Assembly: GCA_013180625.2 (NCBI GenBank)
Contig: SNVD02002508.1
Coordinates: forward strand, 62,001-126,000
Source: Boswellia sacra
Lineage: Eukaryota > Streptophyta > Magnoliopsida > Sapindales > Burseraceae
Direction: 5' to 3'
DNA length: 64,000 nt
The position numbers and the translations under genes were made by a program. The notes below the pieces were generated by a model. It ran no database searches, was not told where the DNA came from, and saw only the letters and a program-made list of their open reading frames with translations. Shown here piece by piece: positions 23,403-36,395 of the stretch. Within the stretch, counting starts at the first letter, position 1; each line of letters starts with the position of its first letter.

Positions 23403-23440
23403 AGCTCAAAATTGGTTAAGATTAAAAAAATAGCAACATT

Positions 23441-23452
23441 GCTCTGATACCA
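23441..23452 (-). other. Primer binding site of copia(-)
   Basis: On the minus strand it reads TGGTATCAGAGC, complementary to the 3' end of initiator tRNA-Met and two bases inside the LTR. Confidence 0.92.
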
Positions 23453-23454
23453 CT

Positions 23455-25437
23455 TGTTGACCCAGGTATGGCAACCCAAGAGGGGGGGTGAATTGGGTTT
23501 TTATTTATCAAAACGGATTTAGAAAACATTTCTTGAAAGATCAAAATTAGTTCACTCTTTCTTTGAAAATAAAGGTGAAGAAGATGAAATTAGAATTTAT
23601 CAAAGATGCAATCAAAAGAATAATAATGATGAACAATCACAAGTGCAAGTAAATGTAAAGAAGAAAGGGATAGAGAGAGTGCAAACTCAATTTACGTGGT
23701 TCGGCAAACCTTGCCTACGTCCACGGGCTCCTAGCTCCACGAGCTAAGCTTTCCACTAAGTTATAAAAATCTTTACAACTCGCTTGATGAACAACCTCAC
23801 CAAGACTTTTTCCTTCAACCCTTGATAACACCACACCAAGAGTTCTTCTTGATGAACAACCTCACCAATGCAACTTCCTTCAACTCTTGATAACACCACA
23901 CCAAGAGTTCTTCTTGATGAACAACCTCACCAAGGAAACTTCCTTCAACCCTTGATAACACCACACCAAGAGTTCTTCTTGATGAACAACCTCTCTAAGG
24001 CAACTTTCTTCAACTCTTGATAACATACAACAAGAGTTCTTCTTGATGAACAAACTCACAAAGCAACAAGATAACACCACACCAAGTTCTTCTTGATGAA
24101 CAACCTCACCAAGGAAACTTCCTTCAACTCTTGATAACACACAACAAGAGTTCTTCTTTATGAACAACCTAACCAAGAAACTCCTTCAACTCTTGATAAC
24201 ACACAACAAGAGTTCTCTCAAGGATAACTATTATCCTTTACAAGAATATCTCACTCTCACCACAATACAAGAACAAAGATAATTTTTACAACAAAAGTAT
24301 AACTCTGTTCAAAGAGTAGATAAGGAATATAAAAGCTCTCTAGACTTGATATTTCTCTTGTTTTTTGCTTGATAGATGCTTCTCTTGCTCTTTTTCCTGA
24401 ATGCATGGGAGAAGGGCTCATTTTATAGGCAAATGGGATGAACTTAATCAAGTGAAGACACCAACTCCAAATTTTCTTCCTACCATAAAAATCGTAATCT
24501 TGTATGCCATTTTTGTCAATGTTCAGTTTGAAATTTGAAAATTTTCAAGGCAGAAAATATCTGCAAAATTGAATAAGATTTCCAACGCATGAAGAACAAA
24601 GTCATTTGGATATTTGTAGCTCAAGATATGGCCAAAAAACCATTCAGTGCTCATGTGACTTGATTTTTCTTTCATGTGTCAGTTCACCGACTTGCATGTG
24701 TATTATGTCGGCATTCTGTTTGAAATTTAAATTTATTCAAAGAATATGAAATCTGCTCCATTGAATCATCTTTCCAATTCCATAATAATCAAATCATTTG
24801 GATATCTCTAACTCAAGATATGGACAAAACATCATTTGGTGCTCAAATGAGTTGATTTTTCTTCTCTGTGTCAGTCCACCGAATTGCATGTCAATTATGT
24901 CGGCCTTCCGTTTGAAATTTGAATTTCTTCAAAACATATGAAATGTGCTTCATTAAGTCATCTTTCCAATCCCAACATAATCAAATCATTTTGATTTTTA
25001 TATCTCAAGATATGTCCAAAAGAGTATTCAGTGCTCATGTCAGCTACTTCCATTTGTCCTTCAAATTGCATGATGATTTGGGCAACATTACAGTTGAAAT
25101 TTGAATTTCTTTAAAACATATGAAATGTTATAAATTGAGTAAGCTTTCCAAATCTCAAGAATCACGTTATTTGCACATTTGTAGGGAAATATATGACTAA
25201 TTGATTAAATATTGCTCATGTGTCACATTCCTTAAATCAAACCTTGTTCTTAAACTTTGGTGCTTTAACATGTAGTCTCCTCCTTAGCTTCAACACTTCA
25301 TTTTAATAAGCCTCTTCTTGATTTTACAAATATTTCATTGAATCTTATTCTTGCACATAAGTAAACATATTAGTAACACCTTATGAATCAATGTGTATTG
25401 TTATCATCAAAATTATCATGTAGCCTTAGGGCTAACA
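23455..25437 (-). repeat. 5' LTR of copia(-)
   Basis: Direct repeat of 18063-20062, with scattered substitutions and small indels. It includes its own copy of the tandem array (23780-24215) and the TATA box at 24419-24430, which would drive the genomic RNA. Confidence 0.93.
23780..24215 (-). repeat. ~65-bp tandem array in the right copia(-) LTR (7 units)
   Basis: Units begin near 23786, 23851, 23915, 23979, 24044, 24097 and 24161. The unit starting at 24044 is short (about 53 bases) and some units differ from their counterparts in the left LTR, so the arrays have diverged since insertion. Confidence 0.88.
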
Positions 25438-26617
25438 TAAATGTCCAAATGACATGATTATTGAGCCTTTAGAAAGCTTACTCAATTAATAACATTTATA
25501 CGTTTTAAAGAAATTCAAATTTCAAGTGAAAGGTTGTCCAAATCATCATGCAAGTTAAAGGACAAACAGAATCAACTGACATGAGCACCTAATGCTATTT
25601 TGGACATATCTTGAGCCAGATATATCCAAATGACTTGATTGTTGAGGCGTTTGAAAGATGATTTAATGGATCACATTTCATATTTTTTTTAAGAAATTCA
25701 AATTTCAAATGGAAGGCTGACATAATCATCATTCAAGTCAGTGGACTGACATAAGGTAGAAAAATCAACTGACATGACACCGAATGGTCTTTTGTCCGTA
25801 TCTTGAGATAGAGATTTCTAAATGACTTGATTCTTAATGCGTTAGAGAGCTTATTCAAATATGTAGATCTTTTATACATTGTAGATTTTGAAATCTCAAA
25901 CAAAACATTGACAAATGGCCGACAAGATTACGATTTTTATGATGGGCAGAAAATTTTGAGTTGGTGGCTTCACTTGATTAAGTTCATCTCATTTGCCTAT
26001 AAAAGGAGCCCTTCTCCCATGCATTCAACAAGAATCCATTAAGCAACAAATAAGAGAAATATCAAGTTTAGAGAGCTTTTAACTCTTTTTTCTACACTTT
26101 GAGGGCAATTGTACTTTTATTGTAAACAATTTTCTTTGTTCTTCATTGTGGTGGGAGTGAGAACTTTCTTGTAAAGGACAATAGTTATCCTTGATGTGGT
26201 GTTATCAAGAGTTAAACAATTGAGAGAACTTTTAATGTGGTGTTATCAAGGGTTGAACGAATAAATCTTGGTGAGGTTGCTCATCAAGCAAGTTGTAAAG
26301 AATTCTACAACTTATTGGAAAGCCTAGCTTGTAGAGGAGCTAGGAGACCGTGGATGTAGGCATGGTTTGCCGAACCACATAAATTGAGATTGCACTCTCT
26401 CTATCCCTATCCTTTTATATTTACTTGTACTTGTGATAATCCATTATTGTTATTCTCTTGATTGCATCTTAGATAACTTCTATTTTCATCTTCTTCACCT
26501 TTATTCTCAAAGAAAGAGTGAACTAATTTTGATATTTTAAGAAAAGTTTTATAAATCCATTTTTATAAATAAAACCCAATTCACCCTCCCTCTTGGGTTG
26601 CCATACCTAGGTCAACA
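25438..26617 (+). repeat. copia(+) 5' LTR, second part
   Basis: It begins with the duplicated TAAAT and continues the LTR interrupted at 18062, ending CTAGGTCAACA at 26617. A TATA box (TATAAAAG) is at 25998-26005, in the same context as in copia(-). Only about two units of the array found in copia(-) are present (about 26190-26290). Confidence 0.9.
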
Positions 26618-26619
26618 AG

Positions 26620-26631
26620 TGGTATCAGGGA
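26620..26631 (+). other. Primer binding site of copia(+), mutated
   Basis: TGGTATCAGGGA follows the LTR by two bases. The first nine bases fit initiator tRNA-Met; the last three have changed. Confidence 0.8.
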
Positions 26632-26674
26632 AAGGCTGCTCATTTTTTTTTTAAATCTTAACTGATTTTGAGCT

Positions 26675-28219
26675 ACGGCAACTTTGAATCCAACTTCATA
26701 TGTTGAGAGGCTTTCTATCTCTAGACCTCCATTTTTTAATGGAAGTGATTACTCTTATTGGAAAACTAGAATGAGTATTTTCTTGCAATCTTTTGATTAT
26801 GATTTATGGTCTATTGTTTCAAAAGGACCTTTTGTTCATAGCAAAATTGAAAATGGAGAAAGCATGCTTAAAGAACCTAAAGAGTTTAGTGAAGATGTTA
26901 AAAAGAAATTGAGTTTGAATGCTAAAGCTATAACTATGTTATATTGTGCTCTAGATAGAAATGAGTTTAATAGAATATCTACTTGTTCTACGGCACAAGA
27001 AATATGGCACACACTTGAAGTAACTCATGAAGGAACTAGTCAAGTTAAGGAATCTAAAATTAGCAAGCTAGTTCACAGTTATGAGCTTTTCAAGATGAAA
27101 CTGGATGAATTAATTTCTGAAATGTTTACTAGATTTACGGATATTGTCAATGGTTTGAAATGTCTTAGTACATCTTATTCTAATGTTGAAATGGAGAGAA
27201 AGATTCTAAGGTGTCTACCAAAACCTTGGGAGCCAAAGGTGACGATAATTAAAGAAGCAAAGTACCTCACCAAACTACCAGTAGAAGAACTTATGGGTTC
27301 TCTCATGACTCATGAAATCACCTTGAAGAAGAATGAAGAAGATTTCAAGAAAAATATCGCTTTCAAATCTTCAACAAAAGAAAAAGATGACTTTGATGAC
27401 GAAGGAGATGATGAAGATCTTGCATTCATCATAGGAAAGCTAAAACGGATAATTAGAAGAAACCAAGGATTCAAGAAGAATTTTATAAGGGAATACAAAG
27501 GCAAAGCTCAAAGCAAGATAAGAAAAAGGATCAAATCATTTGCCATGAGTGCAAGAAATCGGGACATGTAAAAATGGATTGTCCATACTTCAAGAATCAA
27601 GACAAGAAATCCAAAGCAATGAAAGCCACAAATTGGGATGATAGTGAGGCTAGCTCCGCCGAAGAAGAAGATTGCGAAGTGGCAAACATGTGCTTCATGG
27701 CTTTAAGAGAAATGAGGTAAGTATTCTAAACTATGATCCTAAGCTTTCATATGATGAATTACTTGAAGCATTCCAAATTTTACATATACAAGTTGATAAA
27801 ACAAAACTCAAAAATCACTACTTTCAAAAAGAAGTCAAGAATCATGTTATCTTAATTAGAAGAGTTGGTGGAAACAAATGAAGCTTTAGAAAATGAAAAT
27901 GAAATTTTAAAACAAAAAGATTTTGAAAGTCTGGAAAATCAAATACATTTATTAAAAACTGAAAATAAGATTTTGAAACAAAAGGATTTTGATAAATTGG
28001 AGAAAGAAAATGTTAGTTTGAAAAAGGAAAATAATAATGACTTAAGAAATATTGTTGATAGTTTTAAAAAAGCACAAAAAATTTGAATTCTATGTTACAA
28101 GACCAAAGGTGTGTTTTTGATAAAAGAGGCTTAGGATATAAAACTCATAAAAGTCAAAAGTATTTTAAAAACCATTTGGCTCATACATCTTCTAGGAAAA
28201 ATCCTAATCATTCATATAC
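26675..28219 (+). pseudogene. Gag of copia(+), first part; start codon lost
   Basis: The position equivalent to the copia(-) start codon reads ACG (26675-26677) instead of ATG. The frame then runs to 27571 with RPPFFNGSDYSYWKTRMSIFL and the Gag helices. A frameshift near 27500 moves the first zinc knuckle (CHECKKSGHVKMDC, about 27538-27580) into another frame. The coiled-coil part follows at 27865-28080 in several frames. At 28219 the second knuckle is cut by Athila B and resumes at 41002. Confidence 0.88.
28215..28219. other. Target site duplication TATAC of Athila B, left copy
   Basis: TATAC precedes the LTR start TGATAAG at 28220 and is repeated at 40997-41001. Removing the element restores the copia reading across the second zinc knuckle, as judged against copia(-) near 22190. 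Confidence 0.95.
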
Positions 28220-29642
28220 TGATAAGTGTCTATTTATATATCATTTTCATATCAATTCGTCCATGTTTCTTTGCTATATTCCTTGGTATTTTTACGTTTT
28301 TGTGTGGTTTTGATGTTTGTAGGAGTTTTGGAGCAACTTGCACAAAAATGGAGTAAAACCCTTCATTTTCACCTCTGCTAGTCAACCATCTTCTCGGATT
28401 TAATTGTATTGATATACAATGAACCCGATGACATATTATATACCGTTGGAAAGCTCTCGAAGTCTATTTTCTGGAGAAATTTACGGTTTATAAATCCATT
28501 CAGTGTACCAAAAGTTGTAATCAAAAGAGTGTGAGAAGTATAGAAATGTAATTCCACAAATCACTGTAGCATGTATAATACGGGACACTGTAGCAGGTTA
28601 CTGTAGCAGAGTATTTAAACACATTTTAGGGTTTTATTTTCATAACTTGAAGAGGGGAAAACGTGGGAGGAGGCTGCATTTCTTGATTTCTCTCATCCCT
28701 TGGAGTTCTTGAAGGAGAAAGAAGATTTTGAAAGAGGAGGAACTACAATTCCAAGAAGATTCATCTACAAAGAAGATTTTCAAAGAATTTGCTAAGTTCT
28801 TTCTTTCCTTTTCAATTCTGGAATTTCTCTGTATTGTATTTGTTATTCTGATTGAATATGTGTAACTAAATCTGAATTGGTTGAGGGTGATTTCAAAGCC
28901 CTTGATATGGATTTTGTGAGTTGATTGTGTAAGAAATTGTTATCCAATTCTCTAATTGAAGTTGCTTGTATTTTCCCATATCTAATGCTTATGATTGCTT
29001 ACTGATTGTATTTGGAATGGCCACTGAATATAATCTGTTGTTGTCTATTGCTAGATTAGAAATCTTGATCCGTAATTGTCATGAATTTCCAATCATTAGT
29101 AGCAAAATTGTGATCAGAGATTGCAATTGGAAAATACAACCTAGGTTAAATAATCTGAACTTGTGTGATTATTGCTTAGATCAACCTATCTTTCTCATCG
29201 TAATGCTTGCATTGAATTAAACTCAGAGAGCTTGTTCTAGGTTGTTTAATGGATAGAGATTAAATAAAGAGCTTGTTTTATTTAACAACAAAGTAAGGAA
29301 AGATTAAGATGACAGAGCTTGTTGTTATCTACGGTTGATAACTTCAATGCTGTAATTGGATTACAATTCTATGTTAATTCACAAATTCATATCTTGTGTC
29401 AGAGAATGAACTCTTAACCAAGTGTCTCTCATTGATTTTTCACTCCATTTAACTTTGCTTTGTGTTAGTCTTCATTTGCTTTCGTATTAAGTTTAGTTAA
29501 TCAATCAACAAAACCCCCCCTGTTTAGTTTATTATTGCTGGAAAATAACAAATTCAATTAGAATCAATCCTCGTGGGAACGATATCTACTTATCACTTTA
29601 TTACTTGTGCGACTAGTATACTTGCTAGTTTCGAACGCATCA
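28220..29642 (+). repeat. 5' LTR of Athila B (1423 bp)
   Basis: It starts TGATAAG and ends GAACGCATCA. A TATA-like box (TATTTAAACA, about 28611-28620) lies about 400 bases in. No gene is present; the 84-aa frame at 28966-29220 has no family features. Confidence 0.95.
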
Positions 29643-29648
29643 AGTTTT

Positions 29649-29666
29649 TGGCGCCGTTGCCGGGGA
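29649..29666 (+). other. Primer binding site of Athila B
   Basis: TGGCGCCGTTGCCGGGGA, six bases after the LTR end; the tRNA-Asp type of the Athila lineage. Confidence 0.9.
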
Positions 29667-29748
29667 TTGAGTTTCTAATCAATTTGTTATTCTGTTTTTA
29701 CTACTGATTCTTGATTGTTATTTCTTGATTGTTTGTGTTTAGGCTTTT

Positions 29749-31133
29749 ATGTCCGAGGGAGAAGCGGATCAATGACTTAAGAGAATTAAGGAGTTTCTCC
29801 AATCCTCGAATTTAAGGCTAAATCGGCCAATTTCAACTCCACCTCCAGAATTTGACCTTGCACGACATACTTCCCTCCCATCTTCTTGCAGTTCAATCAA
29901 ATCTGAATCGGAAGCAATGGCGATGGAAAACGATCAGACTCTTAAGGAGTTAGCGGCTCCAATTATTGATCAACAACCGCTATGCGTAAGCACCAATTTT
30001 GAGATAGATTTTGAACTTAAATCTGGACTGATTCATCTCTTGCCTACATTTCATGGTTTTGCAGGAGAGGATCCGAACAAACACCTCAAAGAATTTCATG
30101 TGGTATGCTCAAGTATGAAGCCAACCGGCGTTTCTGAAGAGCAAATTAAATTGAGAGCTTTCCCATTCTCATTAGCAGATTCGGCAAAAGATTGGCTATA
30201 CTACCTACCACCAGGTACCATTACCACTTGGAATGAGATGAGTAAACTCTTTTTGGAGAAATACTTTCCAGCCTCGAAAGTTACAAATATTAGAAAAGAT
30301 ATTAGTGGTATTCGACAACACAATGGAGAATCACTTCATGAATATTGGGAGAGATTTAAGAGGTTATGTGCTAGCTATCCAAACCACCAAATTAGTGATG
30401 GACTCCTAATTCAATATTTCTATAGGGTCTCCTACCCATGGAAAGGAGTATCATTGATGCTGCTAGTGGTGGAGCACTAGTTAATAAAACACCAAACATG
30501 GCAAGACGTTTGATTAGTGACATGGCAGCGAACTCCCAACAATTCAGCAGTCAATTTGAGCCACAACTACCAAAAAGAGTAAATGAGGTAAGTACTTCAA
30601 ACATTGAACAAAAACTTTGTGAACTTACCTCTCTTGTAAAAAAAATGGCTGTAGGACATATGCAGCAATCTTATGCATGTGGAGTATGTTCTGCCATGGA
30701 CCATCCAACCGACATGTGTCCAACTTTGCAAGAAGGAGATACAGAACAAGCCAATGCCATGGGTGGATTTCCAGGACAACCAAGGCAAAGGTATGACCCT
30801 TTCTCCAATACTTACAATGCTGGATGGAGAGATCACCCTAATTTAAGATATGCGAATCGTCAACCAATTGTCCCAAATGCCATACCAAATCGACCACCAG
30901 GTTTCAATCAACCAAGGGTGCAGCAACCATTTCAAGCACAACCACCACCAGCACCACAACCAGCACCGCAACCAGCTCCACAAAATTCAGGTACGTCTCT
31001 CGAGGATATTGTTAAAGCACTTGCCACTAACACAATGCAATTTCAACAGGAAACTAGGGCAAGTATCCAAAACCTAGAAGGTCAAATAGGACAATTGGCC
31101 ACTAACATGAGCAAATTTGAGAGTCAAAGCTAA
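29749..31133 (+). pseudogene. Gag of Athila B, one early stop and one frameshift
   Basis: The ATG at 29749 (MSEGEADQ) is followed by a TGA at 29773-29775. The same frame reopens and includes the capsid core to 30480 (LLPTFHGFAGEDPNKHLKEFHVVC, FPFSLADSAKDWLYYLPPG). One base appears to be missing near 30425, and the rest is at 30438-31133 in another frame. It includes a CCHC knuckle (CGVCSAMDHPTDMC) and a Pro/Gln-rich stretch with repeated PAPQ near 30955. Gag would form the particle; the product is broken. Confidence 0.9.
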
Positions 31134-33860
31134 GGAAAATTACCATCTCAGCCAATGATCAATCCAAGAGAGAATGCTAGTGCTGTAACTTTGAGAAGTG
31201 GAAAGCAATTAGAGATTCCACCAAAGAAATCATAAATTGATGAAGGGGATGATACCACTTCTACCATGAACAAAACATCCACTTCTAAGGTAAATCCTAA
31301 AACTTCCATTCATTCATATGTTACCCCTCCACCTTTTCCCAGCAGATTTGCAAAATCAAGAAGGAGGAACAAGAACAAGAAATCCTGGAAACTTTTCGCA
31401 AGATCGAGGTAAACATACACTTCTGGATGCTATCAAGCAAGTGCCTCGTTATGCAAAATTTCTCAAAGAGTTATGCACCAACAGGAGGAAGTTGAAAGGA
31501 AATGAGAAGGTAAGTGTGGGGGAAAATGTTTCAGCTGTATTGCAAAGAAAAATTCCTCCGAAATGCAAAGATCCAGGTACGTTCACCATTCCATGCACCC
31601 TTGGCAATACCAATTTTGAAAGAGCTATGTTAGATTTAGGAGCATCAATTAATGTCATGCCCTATTCTATTTATGCTTCCTTGAATCTTGGACCCCTTGC
31701 GGAAACTGGTATTGTAATTCAACTTGCTGATCGTTCTAATGCATATCCCAAGGGAGTTGTGGAAGATGTGCTTGTGCAGGTGAATCAATTGGTTTTTCCA
31801 GCAGACTTTTATGTTCTGGAAATGGAGGATGAAACGTCTCCCAATCCAACACCAATTCTTTTAGGGAGGCCATTCTTGAAAACTGCCCGAACCAAGATTG
31901 ATGTTCATGATGGCACTCTCACCATGGAATTTGATGGCGAGGTGATTCGCTTCAATATTTTTGAGGCAATGAGATACCCTACTGACTTACATTCTGTCTT
32001 TGCAGTTGACGTCATTGATTCTTTGGTACAACAATTTTTTGAGTTAACTCGCAAAGATGAATTGGAAGTAGCCATTAGTGAACACATAAGGACAAAAAGT
32101 TTCAAAGAACCAGGAAAGTTGATACATGTGTCTAAAGAAGTGGAAGAAGTCGTGGCAAGCTTGGATGAGACTATAACTATCACCACAAATAGGTATGATG
32201 TTTCGTACATTGAATTGCCTTTATCTAATGAGAAAATTCTTCCTTCTGTGATGAAAGCCCCTACCTTAGAGCTTAAGCCTCTTCCAGAACATTTGAAGTA
32301 TGTATTCTTGGGTGAGAAGGATACTTTGCCAGTCATAATAGCCAAGGGCCTTACACCATTACAAGAAGAGAAACTCATCCGAGTGCTTCGAGATCACAAA
32401 ACAGCCATTGGGTGGACAATTGCTGACATCAAAGGTATTAGCCCAGCCATATGCATGCACCGTATCTTATTAGAAGAAGGATCCAAGCCCACTCGAGAAG
32501 CACAGCGGAGGTTGAATCCTCCAATGATGGAAGTTGTCAAGAAAGAAATCCTAAAATTGTTAGATGTGGGGTGATTTATCCAATTTCGGATAGCAAGTGG
32601 GTGAGTCCAGTCCAAGTTATTCTGAAGAAATCTGGTGTTACGGTGGTTAAGAATGACAATAATGAGCTAGTTCCCACTCGTATCCAAACCGGGTGGCGAG
32701 TTTGTATTGATTATCGAAAGCTCAATTCTGCAACTCGCAAGGATCACTTTCCTTTGCCATTCATTGATCAAATACTGGAGAGATTAGCAGGTCATTCTCA
32801 TTATTTTTTTCTTGATGGCTATTCAGGATATAATCAGATTGTCATTGCCCCTGAGGATCAAGAGAAAACTACATTCACATGCCCATTCGGTACATTTGCC
32901 TATCGACGCATGCCATTCGGTCTTTGCAATGCCCCTTCCACTTTCCAAAGGTGTATGGTAAGTATTTTCTCTGATTATGTTGAGAACATCATTGAGGTAT
33001 TTATGGATGACTTTAGTGTTTTTGGTGATTCTTTTGATAAATGCCTTTATAACTTTACACTTATACTTCAAAGATGTATGGAAACTAACCTTGTTCTAAA
33101 TTGGGAAAAATGTCATTTTATGGTAGATCAGGGTATAGTTTTGGGACATGTTATTTCTTCTAAGGGTATAGAGGTTGATAAATCCAAGATAGATCTTATA
33201 TGTTCCTTACCACCTCCCACAAGTGTGCGGGATATTCGTTCGTTTCTCGGTCATGCAGGTTTCTATCGTCGATTCATCAAAGATTTCTCGAAGATAGCAT
33301 TGCCTTTATGCAGATTATTGCAGAATGATGTGGCTTTTGAATTTGATGAGAAATGCAAAGAGGCATTTGAGAAACTGAAGGAACTCTTGACTTCGGCTCC
33401 AGTAATCCAATCTCCGAATTGGAATCATACATTCGAGATCATGTGCGATGCAAGTGACTACGCTGTGGGTGCCGTTTTGGGTCAACGAATTGGCAAAATT
33501 CCACATGCCATTTACTATGCATCTCGGACTTTAATTGTTGCTCAACTTAATTATTCTACCACTGAGAAAGAGCTGCTAGCGGTTATTTTTGCTTTAGAAA
33601 ATTTTCGATCTTATTTGATTGGTACTAAAGTAACCGTTTATTCTGATCATGCAGCTTTGAGGTACTTGCTCACAAAGAAAGATGCAAAACCAAGGCTTAT
33701 CATGTGGATACTCCTTTTACAGGAATTTGACTTGGAGATCAAAGATAAGAAGGGAAGTGAAAACTTAGTTGCAGACCATCTCAGTCGCATTGTCCATGAC
33801 GAGGATGTCTGCCATTACAAGAAAGTTTTCCGGATGAACAATTGCTGTCTCTACATGTAG
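31134..33860 (+). pseudogene. Protease, reverse transcriptase and RNase H of Athila B
   Basis: The gag frame ends in TAA (31131-31133) but homology continues. The frame 31318-32574 includes the aspartic protease (MLDLGASINVMPY, KGVVEDVLVQV, ILLGRPFL) and the linker to RT. A single-base loss near 32571 (LLDVG) shifts the frame. RT and RNase H follow at 32560-33860 with [39 protein letters not shown], an intact FMDDF active site, [13 protein letters not shown], and the RNase H end VADHLSRI. Unlike element A, the RT active site is intact, but the polyprotein is split. Confidence 0.92.
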
Positions 33861-35167
33861 CAGCCCCTTGGTATGCAGATATTGTTAATTACTTAGTTAC
33901 CAAGAAGCTACCACATGACTTGACTCGAGCTCAAAGAGACAAGATTAAAAACATGGCCAAATATTACATATGGGATGATCCATACTTATGGAAGCATTGT
34001 TCTGATCAAGTGATAAGAAGGTGTGTTTCTGAATCTGAATTTAATTCAATTTTGACCTTCTGTCATTCTTATGCATGTGGCGGTAACTTCAAACCAAAAA
34101 GAACAGCCCTGAAAGTTATTGATTGTGGATTCTACTGGCCATCATTGTTCAAAGATGCATATCTATTTTGCAAAGCGTGTGACCGTTGTCAAAGGACAGG
34201 TAATTTAAGTGCCAAAAATCAAATGCCACAAACCCCTATACTTGTTGTTGATATTTTTGATGTGTGGGGTATTGATTTCATGGGTCCTTTTCCTTCATCT
34301 TTTGGTAATATTTACATTATACTTGCTGTGGATTATGTTTCTAAATGGGTGAAAGCAAAAGCTACGAGAACTAATGATTCTAAAGTTGTTGTAGATTTTG
34401 TGAAATCTAACATTTTTGCGAGATTGGGAACACCAAGAGCCATGATTAGCGACAGAGGGACACACTTCTGCAACCGATCATTTGAAGCCTTGCTCAAGAA
34501 ATACAACATCACTCAAAAGGTGTCTACTGCATATCATCCACAAACTAGTGGTCAAGTTAAAGTTTAAAATCGGGAGGTCAAGTCCATTCTCGAGAAGACG
34601 GTGAATCCGAACAGAAAAGATTGGAGCCTACGACTTAATGATGCACTTTGGGCATATCGAACTGCTTACAAGACACCTATTGGTATGTCTCCGTATAGAT
34701 TAGTCTATGGTAAGCCATGTCACCTTCCAGTAGAGCTCGAACACAAAGCATGGTGGGCAGTAAAGCTTTGTAACATGGAGATGGATGCTGCTGGAGAACA
34801 AAGGAAGCTTCAACTGCAAGAATTGGAAGAACTTAGAAATGATGCCTATGATAATTCCAGAATTTACAAGGAGAGAACTAAGGCATTTCATGATAAACTG
34901 ATCTCCAGGAAGAATTTTGAAGTGGGACAGAAAGTTCTTTTATGTCATTCTCGCCTCAAGTTATTTCCAGGTAAATTACGATCTCGATGGGTTGGACCTT
35001 TTGTTATTACTAATGTTTTTACTCATGGTGCAGTGGAAATCAAGAGCTTAAAAATGGACAAAGTATTCAAGGTGAATGGGCACAGGTTGAAGCCATACTA
35101 TGAGAATTCAGTGATGCAAGACATCGAGGAGGTACCTCTCTACGAGCTAGCTTATCTTGATGGGTGA
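33842..35167 (+). pseudogene. Integrase of Athila B, single internal stop
   Basis: The frame 33842-34567 has the zinc-finger region ([14 protein letters not shown], with Asn where the second finger His is expected; [18 protein letters not shown]). The catalytic Asp residues are in [10 protein letters not shown] and [13 protein letters not shown] at 34565-34567 comes just after SGQVKV, at the start of the helix that holds the Glu. Translation could resume at 34601-35167, with [20 protein letters not shown] and the C-terminal SH3-like part ([14 protein letters not shown]). It inserts cDNA into the genome when intact. Confidence 0.9.
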
Positions 35168-35614
35168 TGGCAAGTAACGTCAGGCTGAGGACGTTAAACC
35201 AAGCGCTTATTGGGAGGCAACCCAGTGTTTTTGAAACATAAATAAAAAAGAGACAAAGAAAAGAAGGTAGTAACGATCACTTTTTGTGTTTCGAGGAGAT
35301 TCCTCTCATGGACTATTATAATTGATCAGGTTTTATCTCTCTTTGCCATCTGTCTCATTTGCTTTATTGTTTGTTTTTTACTTTCGTTTGCTCTTGTGTT
35401 TTTATTTCTTTTATGTGTCTCTATTGTCTTTTCTTTTCTTTTCTTTCTTGTGTTTAATTTGATTATTCCGTGCTTCGAGTTCAGTTGTGCAACAGCTTGA
35501 GGAAACATTCAAACGGGAGTTGAAGCCATTGTCCGAAGGTTTGAAACCTGCATATCTTGGGGAAAAACAAACTCAATCGTATTATCGGTAATATCTCTTC
35601 TTTTCTACTCTTCA
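35168..35614 (+). other. Integrase-ORFX spacer in Athila B
   Basis: It holds the Athila-typical block GACGTTAAACCAAGCGCTTATTGGGAGGCAACCC (35189-35223, given here in part) just after integrase, then a T-rich stretch. No frame is supported on the plus strand. Confidence 0.5.
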
Positions 35615-36172
35615 ATGGATGCCGATATCTTTTTGTCGAACCTTCGTAAATATTTTCCTTCACTTCCTCAAAATGCTGTGTTTAAAATTTATAAAGTACG
35701 GATGACTATACTTTGGGCGTTGATGCTTCTAAATGTGCCTGCTGATATCCGATGGCTTATCAAAGCCAAGGTGAGATTATCCGGTGAGCCAGACATTATT
35801 CTCGCAAAACACATGCTTGGTCTAGGAAAGAGCTACTACGCCAAGAGGTGAAGAGCGAAGAGGTTACAAGTATGCTATAAATGTGCTAGATGGAATTGTA
35901 ACCAGACTTGTCGTTCATTAGGTTTTGTGTCTAGGAATAGAGAAGATAAACTCTCCTTTATTAAGAATGGTCTGAGTAGTGAGTCGCTGGATAATGTTTT
36001 ATTAACTCTTGAGTCACATTCTTGTGGACTTGTTCAACGTGAATTGCTTAATCTATGGATACAATTTCGTGATGAATTGCAGTGTTATAGTCTAGGGAAT
36101 CTGACTAAAAACGACCCTGTTTGCAGTTTATAAGAAAACTGGATGGGAAGCAAATCCCCGACTCATAGAAGG
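35615..36172 (+). pseudogene. ORFX copy B: Cys-rich protein of unknown function, one stop and one frameshift
   Basis: This is the counterpart of ORFX-A (671-1219). It begins at the same residue (MDADIFLSNLRKYFPSLPQN), then a TGA at 35849-35851 interrupts the basic stretch where A has an Arg codon (a CGA to TGA change would explain it). The four cysteines are kept (CYKCARWNCNQTC), as is the strongly conserved C-terminal half (NREDKLSFIKNGLSSESLD, SLGNLTKNDPVC). One base seems to be lost near 36124, after which the shared end and the same TAG stop (36168-36170) follow. Function is unknown. Confidence 0.75.
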
Positions 36173-36395
36173 CGTTTCAGCCGTTACTGGACGTAAAACC
36201 AGAGGAAGATGTGAGCCACAATCACAACTACTTGTATATTTGAATATGTGTTGTTGTTGTCAAATTTCTTTTTTCTTGTTTCGTTTGATCTGATTATCAA
36301 TTTTGTTTTTGTATTATTGTTGTTTGTTGATTTTGTTTGTTTTAATTTCAAGTTTTCTTTTTGACAAACCATATGACTACCCTATGGCATAAGTA

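Larger units (their letters stand above)
18063..25437 (-). mobile_element. Ty1/copia element copia(-), with LTRs and a deleted RT, inserted in the copia(+) LTR
   Basis: Two direct LTRs (18063-20062 and 23455-25437; 2000 and 1983 bp) flank a 3.4-kb interior on the minus strand. TAAAT is duplicated at 18058-18062 and 25438-25442. The interior, read from high to low coordinates, has PBS, gag, protease, integrase and only the N-terminal edge of RT before the polypurine tract. RT core and RNase H are missing, so the element is non-autonomous. It belongs to the same family as copia(+). Confidence 0.93.

Noticed and set aside
28966..29220. 84-aa frame in the Athila B LTR
   Set aside because: It is LTR sequence repeated at 40348 with a different frame length; no family features.
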